From Candidatus Methanoperedens sp. (lineage in GTDB: Archaea; Halobacteriota; Methanosarcinia; Methanosarcinales; Methanoperedenaceae), in the NCBI GenBank assembly GCA_030650845.1, contig JAUSDC010000021.1, forward strand, positions 1-47,126: a stretch of 47,126 bases of DNA, given 5' to 3'. Every line of letters starts with the position of its first letter. The first letter of the stretch is position 1. The notes beneath the pieces are model-generated. The model saw only the letters and a program-made list of their open reading frames with translations. It had not been told where the DNA came from and searched no databases. The position numbers and the translations under genes are program-made. Positions 1 to 8,829 of this stretch are shown here, one piece after another.

Positions 1-2
1 TT

Positions 3-95
3 GATAAAGAACAGATACTTTACGATTTTCAACATCTGAAGATGCAAGGAAATGTATATGAGCCTAAATCAGGTGAGATAAGATATGTATTTTAA
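3..95 (+). CDS. C-terminal end of an unidentified protein (winged-helix-like tail)
   Basis: The window opens inside a reading frame that runs 30 codons to a TAA at 93-95. The visible tail has the form helix, short loop, then YEPKSGEIRYVF. This resembles the last strand-turn-strand of the winged-helix domains that end archaeal MCM helicases and some regulators, where a phrase such as 'YEPKPG' is common. The start and catalytic part lie outside the window, so the function cannot be assigned. A terminator-like hairpin follows 20 bases later, which supports a real gene end here. The frame is the only one of the three forward frames open through this stretch. Confidence 0.45.
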   Translation, partial: DKEQILYDFQHLKMQGNVYEPKSGEIRYVF

Positions 96-115
96 GGACT
101 TTCAAACGCTAAATT

Positions 116-135
116 GCCCCGATAGGGGCTTTCTT
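116..135 (+). terminator. Hairpin terminator after the partial gene
   Basis: GCCCC (116-120), loop GATA, GGGGC (125-129), followed directly by TTTCTT. The perfect 5-bp GC stem and T-rich tail fit an intrinsic-type terminator. It sits 20 bases past the stop codon of the upstream partial gene. Confidence 0.55.
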
Positions 136-226
136 GAAAAAGTGTCAAGTTTAGTTCGATCAGAGGAGAATTTGATCATAGTAAACATTTATTATTATCT
201 AACGCCTTATTTTGATTGATCATTAC

Positions 227-451
227 ATGGAAGTCTCTCATAGTAGAATAAATCAGAACAAACAAATTAAGATCCCTGATAACATCCTTGATATGCTGGG
301 ATTAAAATCTGGAGAAGAAATTAAGATGACCGTTGTAAATAGGAAATTGATAGTTGAAGCTTCTTCCGACCCTGTGGATGAGCTCACAGGCATTATTAAG
401 ATCAAACAAAATGAAGCGGATAAACTGATAGAATCTGAAGAGTGGTATTAA
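227..451 (+). CDS. VapB-type antitoxin, AbrB/SpoVT fold
   Basis: A 74-residue protein counted from the ATG at 227; a TTG at 212 would add five residues and is less likely. Residues ~5-48 form a swapped-hairpin AbrB/SpoVT DNA-binding domain with the typical phrases 'IPDNILDMLGLKSGEEI' and 'NRKLIVEAS'. The C-terminus (DELTGIIKI ... ESEEWY) matches the toxin-binding tail of VapB antitoxins paired with PIN-domain VapC toxins. By family knowledge it would bind and neutralise VapC and repress its own operon. Its stop codon overlaps the TTG start region of the adjacent broken toxin gene, the normal vapBC arrangement. The antitoxin itself looks intact. Confidence 0.7.
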   Translation: MEVSHSRINQNKQIKIPDNILDMLGLKSGEEIKMTVVNRKLIVEASSDPVDELTGIIKIKQNEADKLIESEEWY

Positions 452-854
452 TTGGCATTATCGGATGTCCCGAAAGGGACAAATACATACATCGATGCTA
501 ATATATTTCTTTTTATTGCAAGTGCTTTTTAAGCTTATTCAGGCAGAAGCATCTGTAACATTTAAGATTCCATTGCATGCAACTGTACAGTTTTTGAAAA
601 AAAATCCGGATAAGATCCCGGAATTAACCAAATGCTGGAATGCTCTTGAAAAAATATTATCGTTAAATATCACGATCCTTGATGCTCCTAAGGATTTCAG
701 GTTTGTTATGAATAACTGCAAGGAATACAAATTAATGACTCGTGATGCACTGCACGTTTCAGTTATGAAATCCAATGGAATCACCCATATCGCAACTGGT
801 GATGAGGATTTCAAAGGGGTGCCGGGGATAAAGGTCTGGACTCCTATTAGATAA
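452..854 (+). pseudogene. VapC-type PIN-domain toxin, broken by frameshift and internal deletion
   Basis: Starting at TTG 452, the frame reads ALSDVPKGT NTYIDANIFLFIASAF and then hits TAA at 530-532. 'YIDANIFL' is the first acidic motif of a PIN-domain ribonuclease. The rest of a VapC follows in another frame from about 528: a helical stretch, then 'ILSLNITILDA', then 'LMTRDALHVSVMKSNGITHIATGDEDF', which carries the later PIN acidic motifs, ending at 854. Relative to usual VapC proteins (~130-140 residues) roughly 35-45 residues between the first motif and the central helix are missing, so this is a deletion plus frameshift and not a single-base error. An ATG-started frame (465-854) spans the region but its first ~20 residues are out-of-frame noise. 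The toxin is expected to be inactive. Confidence 0.7.
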
Positions 855-882
855 TTATCACCTGCCTCAGGCTTGAAGGACT

Positions 883-3096
883 TTACTTTCCCTTTTTTCT
901 GTAGTGTTTTCTTACAGTTTTTCTAAATTCAGTCATGCGCTCAAAAATGGTCAGATCACTCATTGTAGGTCTTACTATCGAAAAAGCAGTGTTAAAATGC
1001 TCCAGTTTTATTCTGACATCACGGGCTGCCTGAATGACTTCTTCCTTTAGCATACCATGTTTGATACTATCCCTTAGCGCATGCATGGCTGCCTCGCGGC
1101 ATATAGCTTCGATATCTGCGCCTGAATAACCTTCTGACATTTCTGCAAGCTTTTTGATCTCCACACCAGGATATATCGGCTTACCTTTCAGGTGAAGTGT
1201 GAATATCATTTCCCTTTCTCTTTTGTCAGGCGGTCTGATATAAATTAGTCTGTCTAACCTTCCTGGTCGAAGAAGAGCAGGATCAACCATATCAGGACGG
1301 TTGGTGGCAGCCACAACTACAACATCCTTCAGCTCTTCAAGCCCATCAAGCTCTGTGAGTATCTGGCTCACAACACGTTCAGTGACTCCTGAATCAAAAG
1401 AAGAGCCTCGCGTGGGTACAATAGAATCTATCTCGTCAAAGAAAATAATAGAAGGCGCTGCCTGGCGGGCTTTCCGGAATGTCTCTCTTACGATGCGCTC
1501 TGATTCTCCCACGTATTTGCTCATAAGTTCAGGACCTTTTATGCTTATGAAATTGGCTTCACTCTCTGTTGCCACCGCTTTAGCCAGCATTGTCTTCCCC
1601 GTACCAGGGGGACCAAACAGCAGTACACCTTTAGGCGGTCTGGTGTTAATAGCTTCAAATGCTTCCGGGTATTTTAGCGGCCATTCCACAGCTTCAATGA
1701 GTTCCTGCTTTGCTTTTTCAAGCCCGCCTATATCATGCCATCTGACTTCCGGTACCTCGATAAATACCTCTCTTAATGCAGAAGGTTCTATATTCCTGAA
1801 TGCATCATGAAAATCTTCTTTTGTAACCACAAGGGTTTCCATTATCTCAGGAGGTATCTCTTCCTCGATATTGATCTTTGGCAGGATCTTCCTTATTGCA
1901 TGCATCGCAGCTTCCTTGCACAATGATGAAACATCAGCACCCACAAAACCGTGAGTCATATCCGCTAACTCGCGCATCCCTTTCTCCTCTGCCATGTCCT
2001 CTGACAGCGGCATTCCGCGCGTATGCACCTGTAATATCTCAAGCCGTCCCAGCTTGTCCGGGATACCTATCTCTATCTCGCGGTCGAATCTTCCACCGCG
2101 CCGCAGCGCCATATCAATAGCGTTGGGTCTGTTGGTCGCTGCGATCACTATTACTTGACCCCGCGCCTTTAGACCGTCCATAAGCGACAATAACTGCGCT
2201 ACCACGCGCCGCTCAACCTCGCCTGTGACTTCCTCTCTCTTGGGAGCGATACTATCTATCTCGTCGATAAAAATAATTGCAGGAGCTGTCTTTTCAGCAT
2301 CTTCGAAGATCTCCCTTATCTGCTTTTCACTCTCCCCATAGTATTTGCTCATTATCTCTGGACCGCTTATCGAGACAAAATTCGCATCAGTTTCGTTCGC
2401 AACTGCTTTTGCGATCATGGTTTTTCCAGTACCTGGAGGTCCATGCAGCAATACTCCTTTTGGTGGATCTATACCAAGCTTCTGGAAAAGTTCAGGATGC
2501 CGAAGTGGCAGTTCGATCATTTCCCTTATCAGCCCGATCTCTCGTCTCAAGCCACCTATATCCTCATACGTAAGATGTGTTGGACGCACTTCCAGTTCCT
2601 CGATCACCTTTTCTTTTACCACGATAGCGGTATTCCTGGCAACTAGAACTGATCCTGATGGCTGTGTCGAAACTACGATGAATGATAATGGGTTGCTTAC
2701 TGTCTCCACGCGAAGGCGCTGTCCTTTCATGACAGGTCTTCCCTCAAGCAAACGCTGCAGATATTGCGGTCCTCCTACAAGCCTTACCTGCTGCGTGGGC
2801 GCAAGAACTATCCTGTTCGCAACCTGTGCAGAAGATTTCTGTATCTGCACTTTGTCATCGATACCCACACGTGCGTTACTTCTGATATTCCCATCTATCC
2901 TGATAAGATCATATCCCTGATCCTCAGGATAGCCAGGTCCCGCCAGTGCACAGGCTTTATCTTTTCCTATCACAAGAATGACATCACCGTTTGAGATCCC
3001 CATTTTATCCATCAGGTCACGGTCAATTCTCGCAATATCCCTTCCCGCATCCCTGTGATGCGCCTCAGCCACTCGCAGTATTATTTTTTCGTTCAT
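883..3096 (-). CDS. cdc48: CDC48/VAT-family double AAA+ ATPase (shorter paralogue)
   Basis: A 737-residue hexameric unfoldase of the archaeal CDC48/VAT (p97) family, which extracts and unfolds proteins for degradation or refolding in the cytoplasm. Residues 1-~165 are the double-psi barrel and CDC48 domain 2 of the N-domain. D1 has Walker A GPPGTGKT at 219-226 and Walker B IIFIDEID at 274-281. D2 has Walker A at 495-502 and Walker B IIFFDEID at 550-557. Length matches Thermoplasma VAT (~745). The D1 arginine-finger region reads RRGGRF where the family nearly always has RRPGRF. The C-terminus ends in basic residues (RKKGK) and lacks the proteasome-docking Hb-Y-X motif that its neighbour carries. 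It lies 188 bases downstream of the second cdc48 on the same strand, separated by a hairpin. Confidence 0.93.
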   Translation of the reverse strand: MNEKIILRVAEAHHRDAGRDIARIDRDLMDKMGISNGDVILVIGKDKACALAGPGYPEDQGYDLIRIDGNIRSNARVGIDDKVQIQKSSAQVANRIVLAPTQQVRLVGGPQYLQRLLEGRPVMKGQRLRVETVSNPLSFIVVSTQPSGSVLVARNTAIVVKEKVIEELEVRPTHLTYEDIGGLRREIGLIREMIELPLRHPELFQKLGIDPPKGVLLHGPPGTGKTMIAKAVANETDANFVSISGPEIMSKYYGESEKQIREIFEDAEKTAPAIIFIDEIDSIAPKREEVTGEVERRVVAQLLSLMDGLKARGQVIVIAATNRPNAIDMALRRGGRFDREIEIGIPDKLGRLEILQVHTRGMPLSEDMAEEKGMRELADMTHGFVGADVSSLCKEAAMHAIRKILPKINIEEEIPPEIMETLVVTKEDFHDAFRNIEPSALREVFIEVPEVRWHDIGGLEKAKQELIEAVEWPLKYPEAFEAINTRPPKGVLLFGPPGTGKTMLAKAVATESEANFISIKGPELMSKYVGESERIVRETFRKARQAAPSIIFFDEIDSIVPTRGSSFDSGVTERVVSQILTELDGLEELKDVVVVAATNRPDMVDPALLRPGRLDRLIYIRPPDKREREMIFTLHLKGKPIYPGVEIKKLAEMSEGYSGADIEAICREAAMHALRDSIKHGMLKEEVIQAARDVRIKLEHFNTAFSIVRPTMSDLTIFERMTEFRKTVRKHYRKKGK

Positions 3097-3238
3097 GCAG
3101 TAATTAATAATATCGGCTCATTATAGATAAAACGGTATGTAGAACTTTTTAAGGTCACCGGGCACTGGGGAGTTATCATGGCTCAGTGGATAGTTACATG
3201 AAATAATGTAACAAAATGTAATTAAGGGATGAGAAAGT

Positions 3239-3256
3239 GGAGGTCGGAAGACCTCC
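3239..3256 (-). terminator. Hairpin between the two cdc48 genes
   Basis: GGAGGTC (3239-3245), loop GGAA, GACCTCC (3250-3256): a perfect 7-bp stem 28 bases past the stop codon of the leftward coiled-coil cdc48. On the minus strand the tail (ACTTTCTC) is only moderately T-rich, so it may be a weak terminator or an RNA-processing or stability hairpin separating the two cdc48 transcripts. Confidence 0.4.
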
Positions 3257-3284
3257 CTTTTACTCTACTTTCAGATTCTGCTTC

Positions 3285-5951
3285 TCATTGATATATGAAG
3301 TTCTCTGAGATCTTCTTGTATTTCTCCATCTCTTTCTTGGAATACGGCTTCACTTTAGTCATCGCATCCCTGAAATGATGATAGCCAAGCTTTAGTTCTG
3401 TGATAGTACCTTCACCCGTAGGTTTGCCTGAGTTCACATACTCTCTTATTGCAAGCATCGTGGCTTCATTGCATACAGATGCGATATCTGCGCCAGTGAA
3501 ATCCTCTGTATCTTTTGCAAGTATGTTAAGGTCCACATCGCTATCAATAGGCTTGTTAGCAAGATGTATACTGAAGATATCATACCTTGCCTTCTCATCT
3601 GGCGGGGTTACGAATACAAGGCGGTCTATCCTTCCAGGACGCAAAAGCGCAGGGTCGATTATGTCGGGTCTGTTAGTTGCCGCAATTACTGTTACGTTGT
3701 GCAGTTCTTCCAGACCATCGATCTCAGACAGCATCTGGCTGACAACTCTTTCTGTGACATGTGAATCTCCTCCGTTCCCTCGGGCAGGGGCAATAGAGTC
3801 GATCTCATCAAAGAAAACAATGCACGGAGCTGACTGTTTTGCTTTCCTGAAGGTCTCTCGCACGGCTTTCTCGCTCTCTCCTACCCACTTGGACAGGAAC
3901 TCAGGTCCTTTCACACTGATGAAATTCGCCTGGCTTTCGGTGGCAACAGCTTTTGCAAGCATGGTCTTTCCTGTGCCCGGCGGCCCGTAGAGCAGTATGC
4001 CCTTTGGCGGTATTGCGGAAAGATGTTTGAACAGCGCAGGATATGTCATAGGCCATTCCACAGCCTCTTTCAATTCCTGCTTCACATCTTCACTTCCCCC
4101 AATATCGCTCCAATGGATATTCGGGGACTCAATGAACACCTCGCGAAGTGCAGAAGGCGACATCTCGCGAAGAGCATTATTGAAATCATCCGAAGTCACA
4201 GTCATCTTATTAAGTATATCTGCAGGGATGCTATTCATATCAAGATCAATTTCTGGAAGGACACGTCTGATAGAACACATGGCTGCCTCTCTTGCAAGTG
4301 CGGCAAGGTCTGCACCCACAAAACCATGTGTTAGAGAAGCAAAGTGATTTTGCATCATAATTACTGAATCTGCAAGCACCTTTTTAAAATAATCTTCAGA
4401 AATTACACCTGAATTCAAAAGTGTTTCCTCAATTTCTCTAATCGCTTTATCCTTTATCCCAGGAATTCTATCTGAAAGTGTTTTTCTGATATCTTCAAAT
4501 TCTCTGATGCTTTTGGTGTTTGTACTTTCATTTATGTCTGCGACTATTGAATCAATTATACCACTCTTTTCCTTTATTGTCTCATTTATTTTATTACTAG
4601 AAACAATATCTTTCTCCAATTTTTTAATATTCTTTGAAATTTTTTCTATATTTTTTTCTAAATCATCGGTTTTGGAGGTCAAATATTTTATTTGGCTTTG
4701 TCTTTCCAGGTCATTTTTAATATTATTTTTCTCTAATTTTAGATATTCTATTTTGGAAATGTCTTCTGAAATACGTGTTCTAGCCTTTTTCTCAAAAGAT
4801 TCAATCTCTTCTATAAGTATTTTTGATGCACTCGCATTTTCCCAATGATTGATTGGCATTCCTCTGGTATGAATCTGCAATATCTCATGACGTGATTTCT
4901 GATTCGGCACACCTATCTCGATCTCACGGTCAAATCTTCCGGGGCGGCGCAGCGCAGGATCTATTGCATTTGGTCTGTTCGTGGCTCCGATGACCACTAC
5001 CTTTCCTCTTGCTTTTAACCCGTCCATCACAGCAAGCAGCTGAGCAACAACGCGCCGCTCCACTTCGCCTGTCACTTCTTCGCGCTTCGGGGCTATGCTG
5101 TCTATCTCATCTATAAGTATGATACTGGGGGCATTCTCCTCAGCAGCCTTGAAAATATCACGAAGTCGTTCCTCTGACTCACCATAGAACTTGCTCATTA
5201 TCTCAGGACCGCTGAGAGTATGGAAATTTGCGTTGGTCTCAGAAGCAAGCGCTTTTGCAAGCAGTGTCTTTCCTGTACCAGGTGGTCCGTGCAGCAGGAC
5301 ACCTTTTGGCGCTTCGACGCCAAGACGTTCAAATATTTCAGGATGACGCAGCGGGAGTTCTATCATTTCCCTTACTTTCCTTACCTCGTCCCCGAGACCT
5401 CCTATATCTTCATAGGAAACTCTTGGAATGGAAGGAAGCTCTTTTGCAGGCTTGTCGCTTATTTCTATCTGGGTACCGTCGGTGATTATAACGCAATCGC
5501 TCACCGGTTTTATGGAAATTACAATAAGGTCTACCCTGCGCCCCATTATGTTAAGTTCGACCGCGTCACCTCTTGAGATGACACGACCATCCAGATTATG
5601 CAGAAGGTACGACTCTCCCCCCTGTATCTTCAGCGGCTGGGTTGGCGCGAAAAGTATTTTCTCAGCAGGTGCGGTCTGGATCTTACGTATCTGCACTTTG
5701 TCGTCTATACTGACTCCGGCATTACGCCTTACAGTCCCATCCACTCGAATTATTCCACTATGAGTATCTTCTGGGTATCCTGGCCATATCAGCGCTGCAG
5801 TCCTTTTTGTGCCTTCGATCCCGATGACATCCCCGGTCTGCAAGCCCATTTCACGGGCGATCTCAGGATCTATCCTGGCTATCCCGCGACCTGCATCATA
5901 GGATTTTGCTTCGCTTATCTTCAGGGCAACTGTTTTGTCTTTTTTTTCCAT
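3285..5951 (-). CDS. cdc48: CDC48/VAT-family AAA+ ATPase with a coiled-coil insertion in D1
   Basis: An 888-residue CDC48/VAT unfoldase, third gene of the heat-shock operon (48 bases after hsp20). N-domain 1-~170; D1 Walker A GPPGTGKT at 222-229 and Walker B IILIDEID at 277-284. Residues ~368-535 (bases 4349-4850), between the 'HTRGMP' strand and 'THGFVGADL' of the D1 lid, hold ~155 extra residues rich in Lys, Glu, Ile and Asn with heptad-like spacing: an inserted coiled coil. The sister gene has only ~17 residues there. The D2 ring with GPPGTGKT and IVFFDEID follows without interruption. The protein ends in I-Y-Q, a hydrophobic-Tyr-X motif that in archaeal proteasome ATPases docks into the 20S alpha ring. 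The insert is visibly more AT-rich than the flanking coding sequence, which suggests it arose or spread separately. Confidence 0.92.
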   Translation of the reverse strand: MEKKDKTVALKISEAKSYDAGRGIARIDPEIAREMGLQTGDVIGIEGTKRTAALIWPGYPEDTHSGIIRVDGTVRRNAGVSIDDKVQIRKIQTAPAEKILFAPTQPLKIQGGESYLLHNLDGRVISRGDAVELNIMGRRVDLIVISIKPVSDCVIITDGTQIEISDKPAKELPSIPRVSYEDIGGLGDEVRKVREMIELPLRHPEIFERLGVEAPKGVLLHGPPGTGKTLLAKALASETNANFHTLSGPEIMSKFYGESEERLRDIFKAAEENAPSIILIDEIDSIAPKREEVTGEVERRVVAQLLAVMDGLKARGKVVVIGATNRPNAIDPALRRPGRFDREIEIGVPNQKSRHEILQIHTRGMPINHWENASASKILIEEIESFEKKARTRISEDISKIEYLKLEKNNIKNDLERQSQIKYLTSKTDDLEKNIEKISKNIKKLEKDIVSSNKINETIKEKSGIIDSIVADINESTNTKSIREFEDIRKTLSDRIPGIKDKAIREIEETLLNSGVISEDYFKKVLADSVIMMQNHFASLTHGFVGADLAALAREAAMCSIRRVLPEIDLDMNSIPADILNKMTVTSDDFNNALREMSPSALREVFIESPNIHWSDIGGSEDVKQELKEAVEWPMTYPALFKHLSAIPPKGILLYGPPGTGKTMLAKAVATESQANFISVKGPEFLSKWVGESEKAVRETFRKAKQSAPCIVFFDEIDSIAPARGNGGDSHVTERVVSQMLSEIDGLEELHNVTVIAATNRPDIIDPALLRPGRIDRLVFVTPPDEKARYDIFSIHLANKPIDSDVDLNILAKDTEDFTGADIASVCNEATMLAIREYVNSGKPTGEGTITELKLGYHHFRDAMTKVKPYSKKEMEKYKKISENFIYQ

Positions 5952-5974
5952 AATACCATAATATAGTGTATGTT

Positions 5975-5987
5975 TTATTTATATATC
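5975..5987 (-). promoter_or_regulatory. Possible internal TATA box for the coiled-coil cdc48
   Basis: On the minus strand the 48-base gap between hsp20 and cdc48 contains AGATATATAAATA. A TATA box here would put transcription start about 25 bases downstream, close to the ATG at 5951, giving a nearly leaderless message. This would allow cdc48 expression apart from the operon. It is supported only by sequence resemblance. Confidence 0.3.
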
Positions 5988-5999
5988 TATTCAATGTGT

Positions 6000-6494
6000 C
6001 TATTCGATATCTATCTTCTTTCCTTTAGGCTTATTCGATTCTTTGAGCCTGAGAGTGACTTCCAGTACTCCGTTGTTGTATTTGGCTCTGGCACTATCTG
6101 GATCAACAGGTGTCGGCGCAGCTATGCTCTTATAATATTTCCTTCCGCTGCCTTCTGCTTTGATCACTACCTCGCTCTCTGTCGCATTGACCTCTATGTC
6201 ATTTTTTTCAATGCCGGGCATCTCAGCTGTGATATTTAATTCATTGTCTTTTTCATTGATAATAGAGCTTGCAAAAGGCTCCCTTACATCATGGTCTTTG
6301 CCAACAGGCAGGACGTTCCCGAACCGTTCGACATGTGGTATACCTTCGGGTCCTACCTGAACGCTGAAACCATATACTTGCGGCTCTTTTCCAAACTGGG
6401 TCATCATGTGGCTCATGAGTTCGTTCATCTGTTCGAACTCTCTTTCGAGTTCATCAAACATTCCTTTTTCGGTTTTTCTCCAGTCTTTAAACAT
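6000..6494 (-). CDS. hsp20: Small heat shock protein, Hsp20/alpha-crystallin family
   Basis: A 164-residue ATP-independent holdase that binds unfolding proteins during stress. The N-terminal ~70 residues are the variable Met- and Glu-rich arm. The alpha-crystallin domain runs from ~75 to 155 and includes the diagnostic 'NNGVLEVTL' strand near residue 143. The C-terminus carries an I-D-I version of the IxI oligomerisation motif. A clear GGAGG ribosome-binding site stands 6 bases before the ATG. It sits between the ArsR-type regulator and a CDC48 ATPase, the same triad as the HSR1 operon of Archaeoglobus fulgidus (AF1298-AF1297-AF1296), so heat-inducible co-expression is likely. Confidence 0.92.
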   Translation of the reverse strand: MFKDWRKTEKGMFDELEREFEQMNELMSHMMTQFGKEPQVYGFSVQVGPEGIPHVERFGNVLPVGKDHDVREPFASSIINEKDNELNITAEMPGIEKNDIEVNATESEVVIKAEGSGRKYYKSIAAPTPVDPDSARAKYNNGVLEVTLRLKESNKPKGKKIDIE

Positions 6495-6544
6495 ATTTTT
6501 TCCTCCGATTTTTTTTCTTCTGTCTTATTCCTTACATCTTTTTT

Positions 6545-7177
6545 TTAGTCTATACTATAATTATTTTCATCCTGATTGATCATATTTTTCCTGAGCATTT
6601 TCTCAAGGTGCGCCTCAATGACGTATTCCGGGATCCCGAGCTGCATGGATAGTGCTCGCTGGCTCATCTGACCTTTGAGAAGGGCATAGAGTATCTCTGC
6701 CTCAACAGGGTCATGTGCTGCTTCTGTTATGGCGTCCATGCACTGTCCCATCGCATCCGTGATACTGGCCTGAACTTGCTGGTATTCCAGCATTATCCGC
6801 TGGCTGTCTTCCATAAGACCATGTATTCTGCCGTACAGGGATTTCAGGTCTGAAAGCGCAGGGTCGGCTCTGGTCGGATTTTCCGGTTCATCTTCTCTGG
6901 TGATAATGGTGGTTGCCATTTCAAAGGAGTACGGCGACACGAACACTTCCAGCCGCAGGTTATCTGCGATATGGAAATACTTGCGCCGCTGTTCATCCAC
7001 GTTGGCTTCGATCATACCTGATTGCACAAGGAGCTCAAGATGTCCCAGGATCGCTTTTGCGCCCACGTCAAGCCTTTCTGCTATTTCGCTCATATAGCAG
7101 GGTCGGCTTGCCAGGAGGTGCAGGATCTTCCTGCGGTTCTCGTTCCCGAGTATATCCAACAGTTGTGCTGATTCCAT
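6545..7177 (-). CDS. ArsR-type winged-helix regulator, HSR1-like heat-shock repressor
   Basis: A 210-residue regulator. Residues ~5-85 form an ArsR-type winged helix with 'ILGNENRRKILHLLA' leading into the recognition helix 'VGAKAILGHLELLVQSGMI' and a basic wing. The centre (~95-150) is a helical linker. A second helix-turn-helix-like segment lies at ~160-205 (QRALSMQLGIPEYVIEAHLEKML). It is the first gene of the operon with hsp20 and cdc48. In Archaeoglobus fulgidus the same order encodes HSR1, which represses its own operon through CTAAC/GTTAG half-sites. The same half-sites lie just upstream of this gene. Function as autorepressor of the heat-shock operon is inferred from that match. The start ATG is supported by the promoter position. 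Confidence 0.8.
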   Translation of the reverse strand: MESAQLLDILGNENRRKILHLLASRPCYMSEIAERLDVGAKAILGHLELLVQSGMIEANVDEQRRKYFHIADNLRLEVFVSPYSFEMATTIITREDEPENPTRADPALSDLKSLYGRIHGLMEDSQRIMLEYQQVQASITDAMGQCMDAITEAAHDPVEAEILYALLKGQMSQRALSMQLGIPEYVIEAHLEKMLRKNMINQDENNYSID

Positions 7178-7195
7178 GTTTTGTGGTTCACCCCA

Positions 7196-7220
7196 GGTTA
7201 GTGTCTTGAGGTTACTAACC
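7196..7220 (-). promoter_or_regulatory. Putative HSR1-type operator at the heat-shock operon start
   Basis: On the plus strand GGTTAGT (7196-7202) and ACTAACC (7214-7220) form a perfect 7-bp inverted repeat. The right half also makes a near-palindrome GGTTACTAACC (7210-7220). The half-site GTTAG/CTAAC is the one reported for HSR1 of Archaeoglobus fulgidus. The site begins 19 bases upstream of the regulator's ATG and covers the expected transcription start, so a bound repressor would block initiation. Confidence 0.6.
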
Positions 7221-7237
7221 TTAAGTAAGTATCAATC

Positions 7238-7248
7238 GTATATAAAGG
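7238..7248 (-). promoter_or_regulatory. TATA box of the heat-shock operon
   Basis: The minus strand reads CCTTTATATAC, a good archaeal TATA element. A start site ~25 bases downstream falls at about 7213, inside the GTTAG/CTAAC operator. The spacing relative to the regulator gene is right for a short-leader message. Confidence 0.6.
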
Positions 7249-7325
7249 CTGCGGTAGGTTTCAATTCATGCTTGTGAATAAAAGTGAACGTGACTTGGTG
7301 GTATCCAACGAATCGAAACATTTGA

Positions 7326-7380
7326 CAGGATTTACAGGATCGACAGGATACGATTTTTGTGACAAATCCTGTAAATCCTG
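7326..7380. repeat. Intergenic inverted repeat of the CAGGATTTACAGGAT type
   Basis: CAGGATTTACAGGAT (7326-7340) is matched by ATCCTGTAAATCCTG (7366-7380), a perfect 15-bp inverted repeat. The unit ACAGGAT itself recurs three times in the left half (also near 7343). The arms could fold into a hairpin with a ~25-base loop. With the heat-shock promoter, this fills the 314-base gap between the regulator and the HdrBC gene; I see no further gene there. Confidence 0.75.
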
Positions 7381-7491
7381 CTGAATAATTTGCGTCACTA
7401 TTTATATAATAAACCGGCAGTATCCTTCCTATTGCTGAGCAAACTTAATATACTATCACAGCTATCGTCTGCTTCCCCAACGAGAGGAAAA

Positions 7492-8829
7492 ATGTCTGAA
7501 TACACCTTATTTCTGGGATGCATAATCCCGGCGCGTTTTCCTTTTATGGAAAAATCCACGCGCCTTGTTCTATCCAAGCTCGGTTGCGTTCTGCACGACC
7601 TTGAAGGAGCCACGTGCTGCCCCACAAAAAGCATCATCAAACCGATGGGCGAGATGGGCTGGTATGTTACGGCTGCAAGGAACCTTGCTCTGGCAGAGAA
7701 AGCAGGACATGATCTACTTATACCCTGCAACGGCTGCTACAGCACTTTAAAAACGGTTGATGTTGAACTGAGACTAAATCACGCACTCAGGGATGAGGTA
7801 AATAAGGTCCTCTCCTCTGCAGGGCTGGAATACCGCGGAACCATCGAAGTTAAGCACCTTGTCGAAGTGCTGCATGATGACATCGGGATCCCTAAAATAA
7901 AGCAGCTCATCAAGAAACCGTTTGACGGAATGAAGCTTGCGGCACATGCCGGATGCCACATGCTGCGCCCCAGCTCATCCATATTCTTTGATGACCCGAA
8001 CAAGCCAAAGAAATTCGATGCGCTGATAGAAGCACTGGGGGCAAAGAGCATTGATTACGATACAAAGATGCTATGCTGCGGCGGGAACCTGAACACGGCA
8101 GACGAACCGGATGAAGCATCAGCCCTTGCAAGGATGAAACTTCAGGAGGTCACAAAGAAAGCGGATGCACTTGCGCTAACATGCCCGTCATGCTTCATGC
8201 AGTACGATTCACGTCAGTACCTACTTCAAAAGAGCGGCGAGAAATTAAACGTCCCAATTCTATTTTACCCCGAATTACTCGGTCTTGCCATGGGTTTTAC
8301 AACTCAGGAACTGGGCATGGATATGCACAGGATAGATGCTGCTGAATTCCTATCGAAGTGGGATTCAAGATACAACTATCTCAAGACTCTAAAAGAAGTT
8401 TTTGACCTGCCTTCGCTCATAAAGTGCTACGAGTGCGGCGCATGCGTTAATGACTGCCCTGTTGTGAAGGTCAGCCCTGAATTCAATCCAAATGAAATAA
8501 TAGGCAGGATCCTGTCAGGTGAACTTGATGCGGTTATAGACTCTCATAATATTTGGCGATGTGTGGACTGTTACACATGTTATGAACTCTGCCCGCAGAA
8601 AATGGGCATGAATAAGATATTTGATAAGCTGAAACATATAGCTAATGAAAGAGGAAAAGGACCAAAGGGGTTCAATGCCAGTATCGAGATGTTCAGGAAA
8701 GAGGGAAGATTGGGCGAACCAACATCCGTAAGAAAGAAATTAAAACTATCCGAACCTCCCAGGAGCGGAGGGGAAGAATTGAAGAAATTATTGCTAATAA
8801 TACAAAAAGGAGAAGAAAATGAAGTGTGA
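7492..8829 (+). CDS. HdrB-HdrC fusion protein (CCG-domain and [4Fe-4S] electron carrier)
   Basis: A 445-residue protein from the ATG at 7492, preceded by GAGAGG; the longer frame from 7390 adds 34 residues without family resemblance. The first ~300 residues are HdrB-like with two CCG domains: 'FLGCIIPARFP', 'GATCCPTKS', 'IPCNGC', then 'AHAGCH', 'MLCCGGN', 'LTCPSC'. The last ~110 residues are HdrC-like with two [4Fe-4S] motifs, 'CYECGACVNDCP' and 'CVDCYTCYELCP'. In heterodisulfide reductases this pair carries the disulfide-reducing cofactor and its electron relay. Here the order is B then C in one chain, the opposite of HdrD (C then B). The gene overlaps the glutamate synthase amidotransferase gene by 11 bases and is clearly cotranscribed. 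An electron-transfer role for glutamate synthase is an inference; the substrate is unknown. Confidence 0.85.
   Translation: MSEYTLFLGCIIPARFPFMEKSTRLVLSKLGCVLHDLEGATCCPTKSIIKPMGEMGWYVTAARNLALAEKAGHDLLIPCNGCYSTLKTVDVELRLNHALRDEVNKVLSSAGLEYRGTIEVKHLVEVLHDDIGIPKIKQLIKKPFDGMKLAAHAGCHMLRPSSSIFFDDPNKPKKFDALIEALGAKSIDYDTKMLCCGGNLNTADEPDEASALARMKLQEVTKKADALALTCPSCFMQYDSRQYLLQKSGEKLNVPILFYPELLGLAMGFTTQELGMDMHRIDAAEFLSKWDSRYNYLKTLKEVFDLPSLIKCYECGACVNDCPVVKVSPEFNPNEIIGRILSGELDAVIDSHNIWRCVDCYTCYELCPQKMGMNKIFDKLKHIANERGKGPKGFNASIEMFRKEGRLGEPTSVRKKLKLSEPPRSGGEELKKLLLIIQKGEENEV

Noticed and set aside
1301-1810. Long forward frames antisense to the cdc48 genes (also 2345-2920 and 3400-3990)
   Set aside because: Antisense shadows of strongly conserved ATPase coding sequence, with no starts, ribosome sites or family resemblance.
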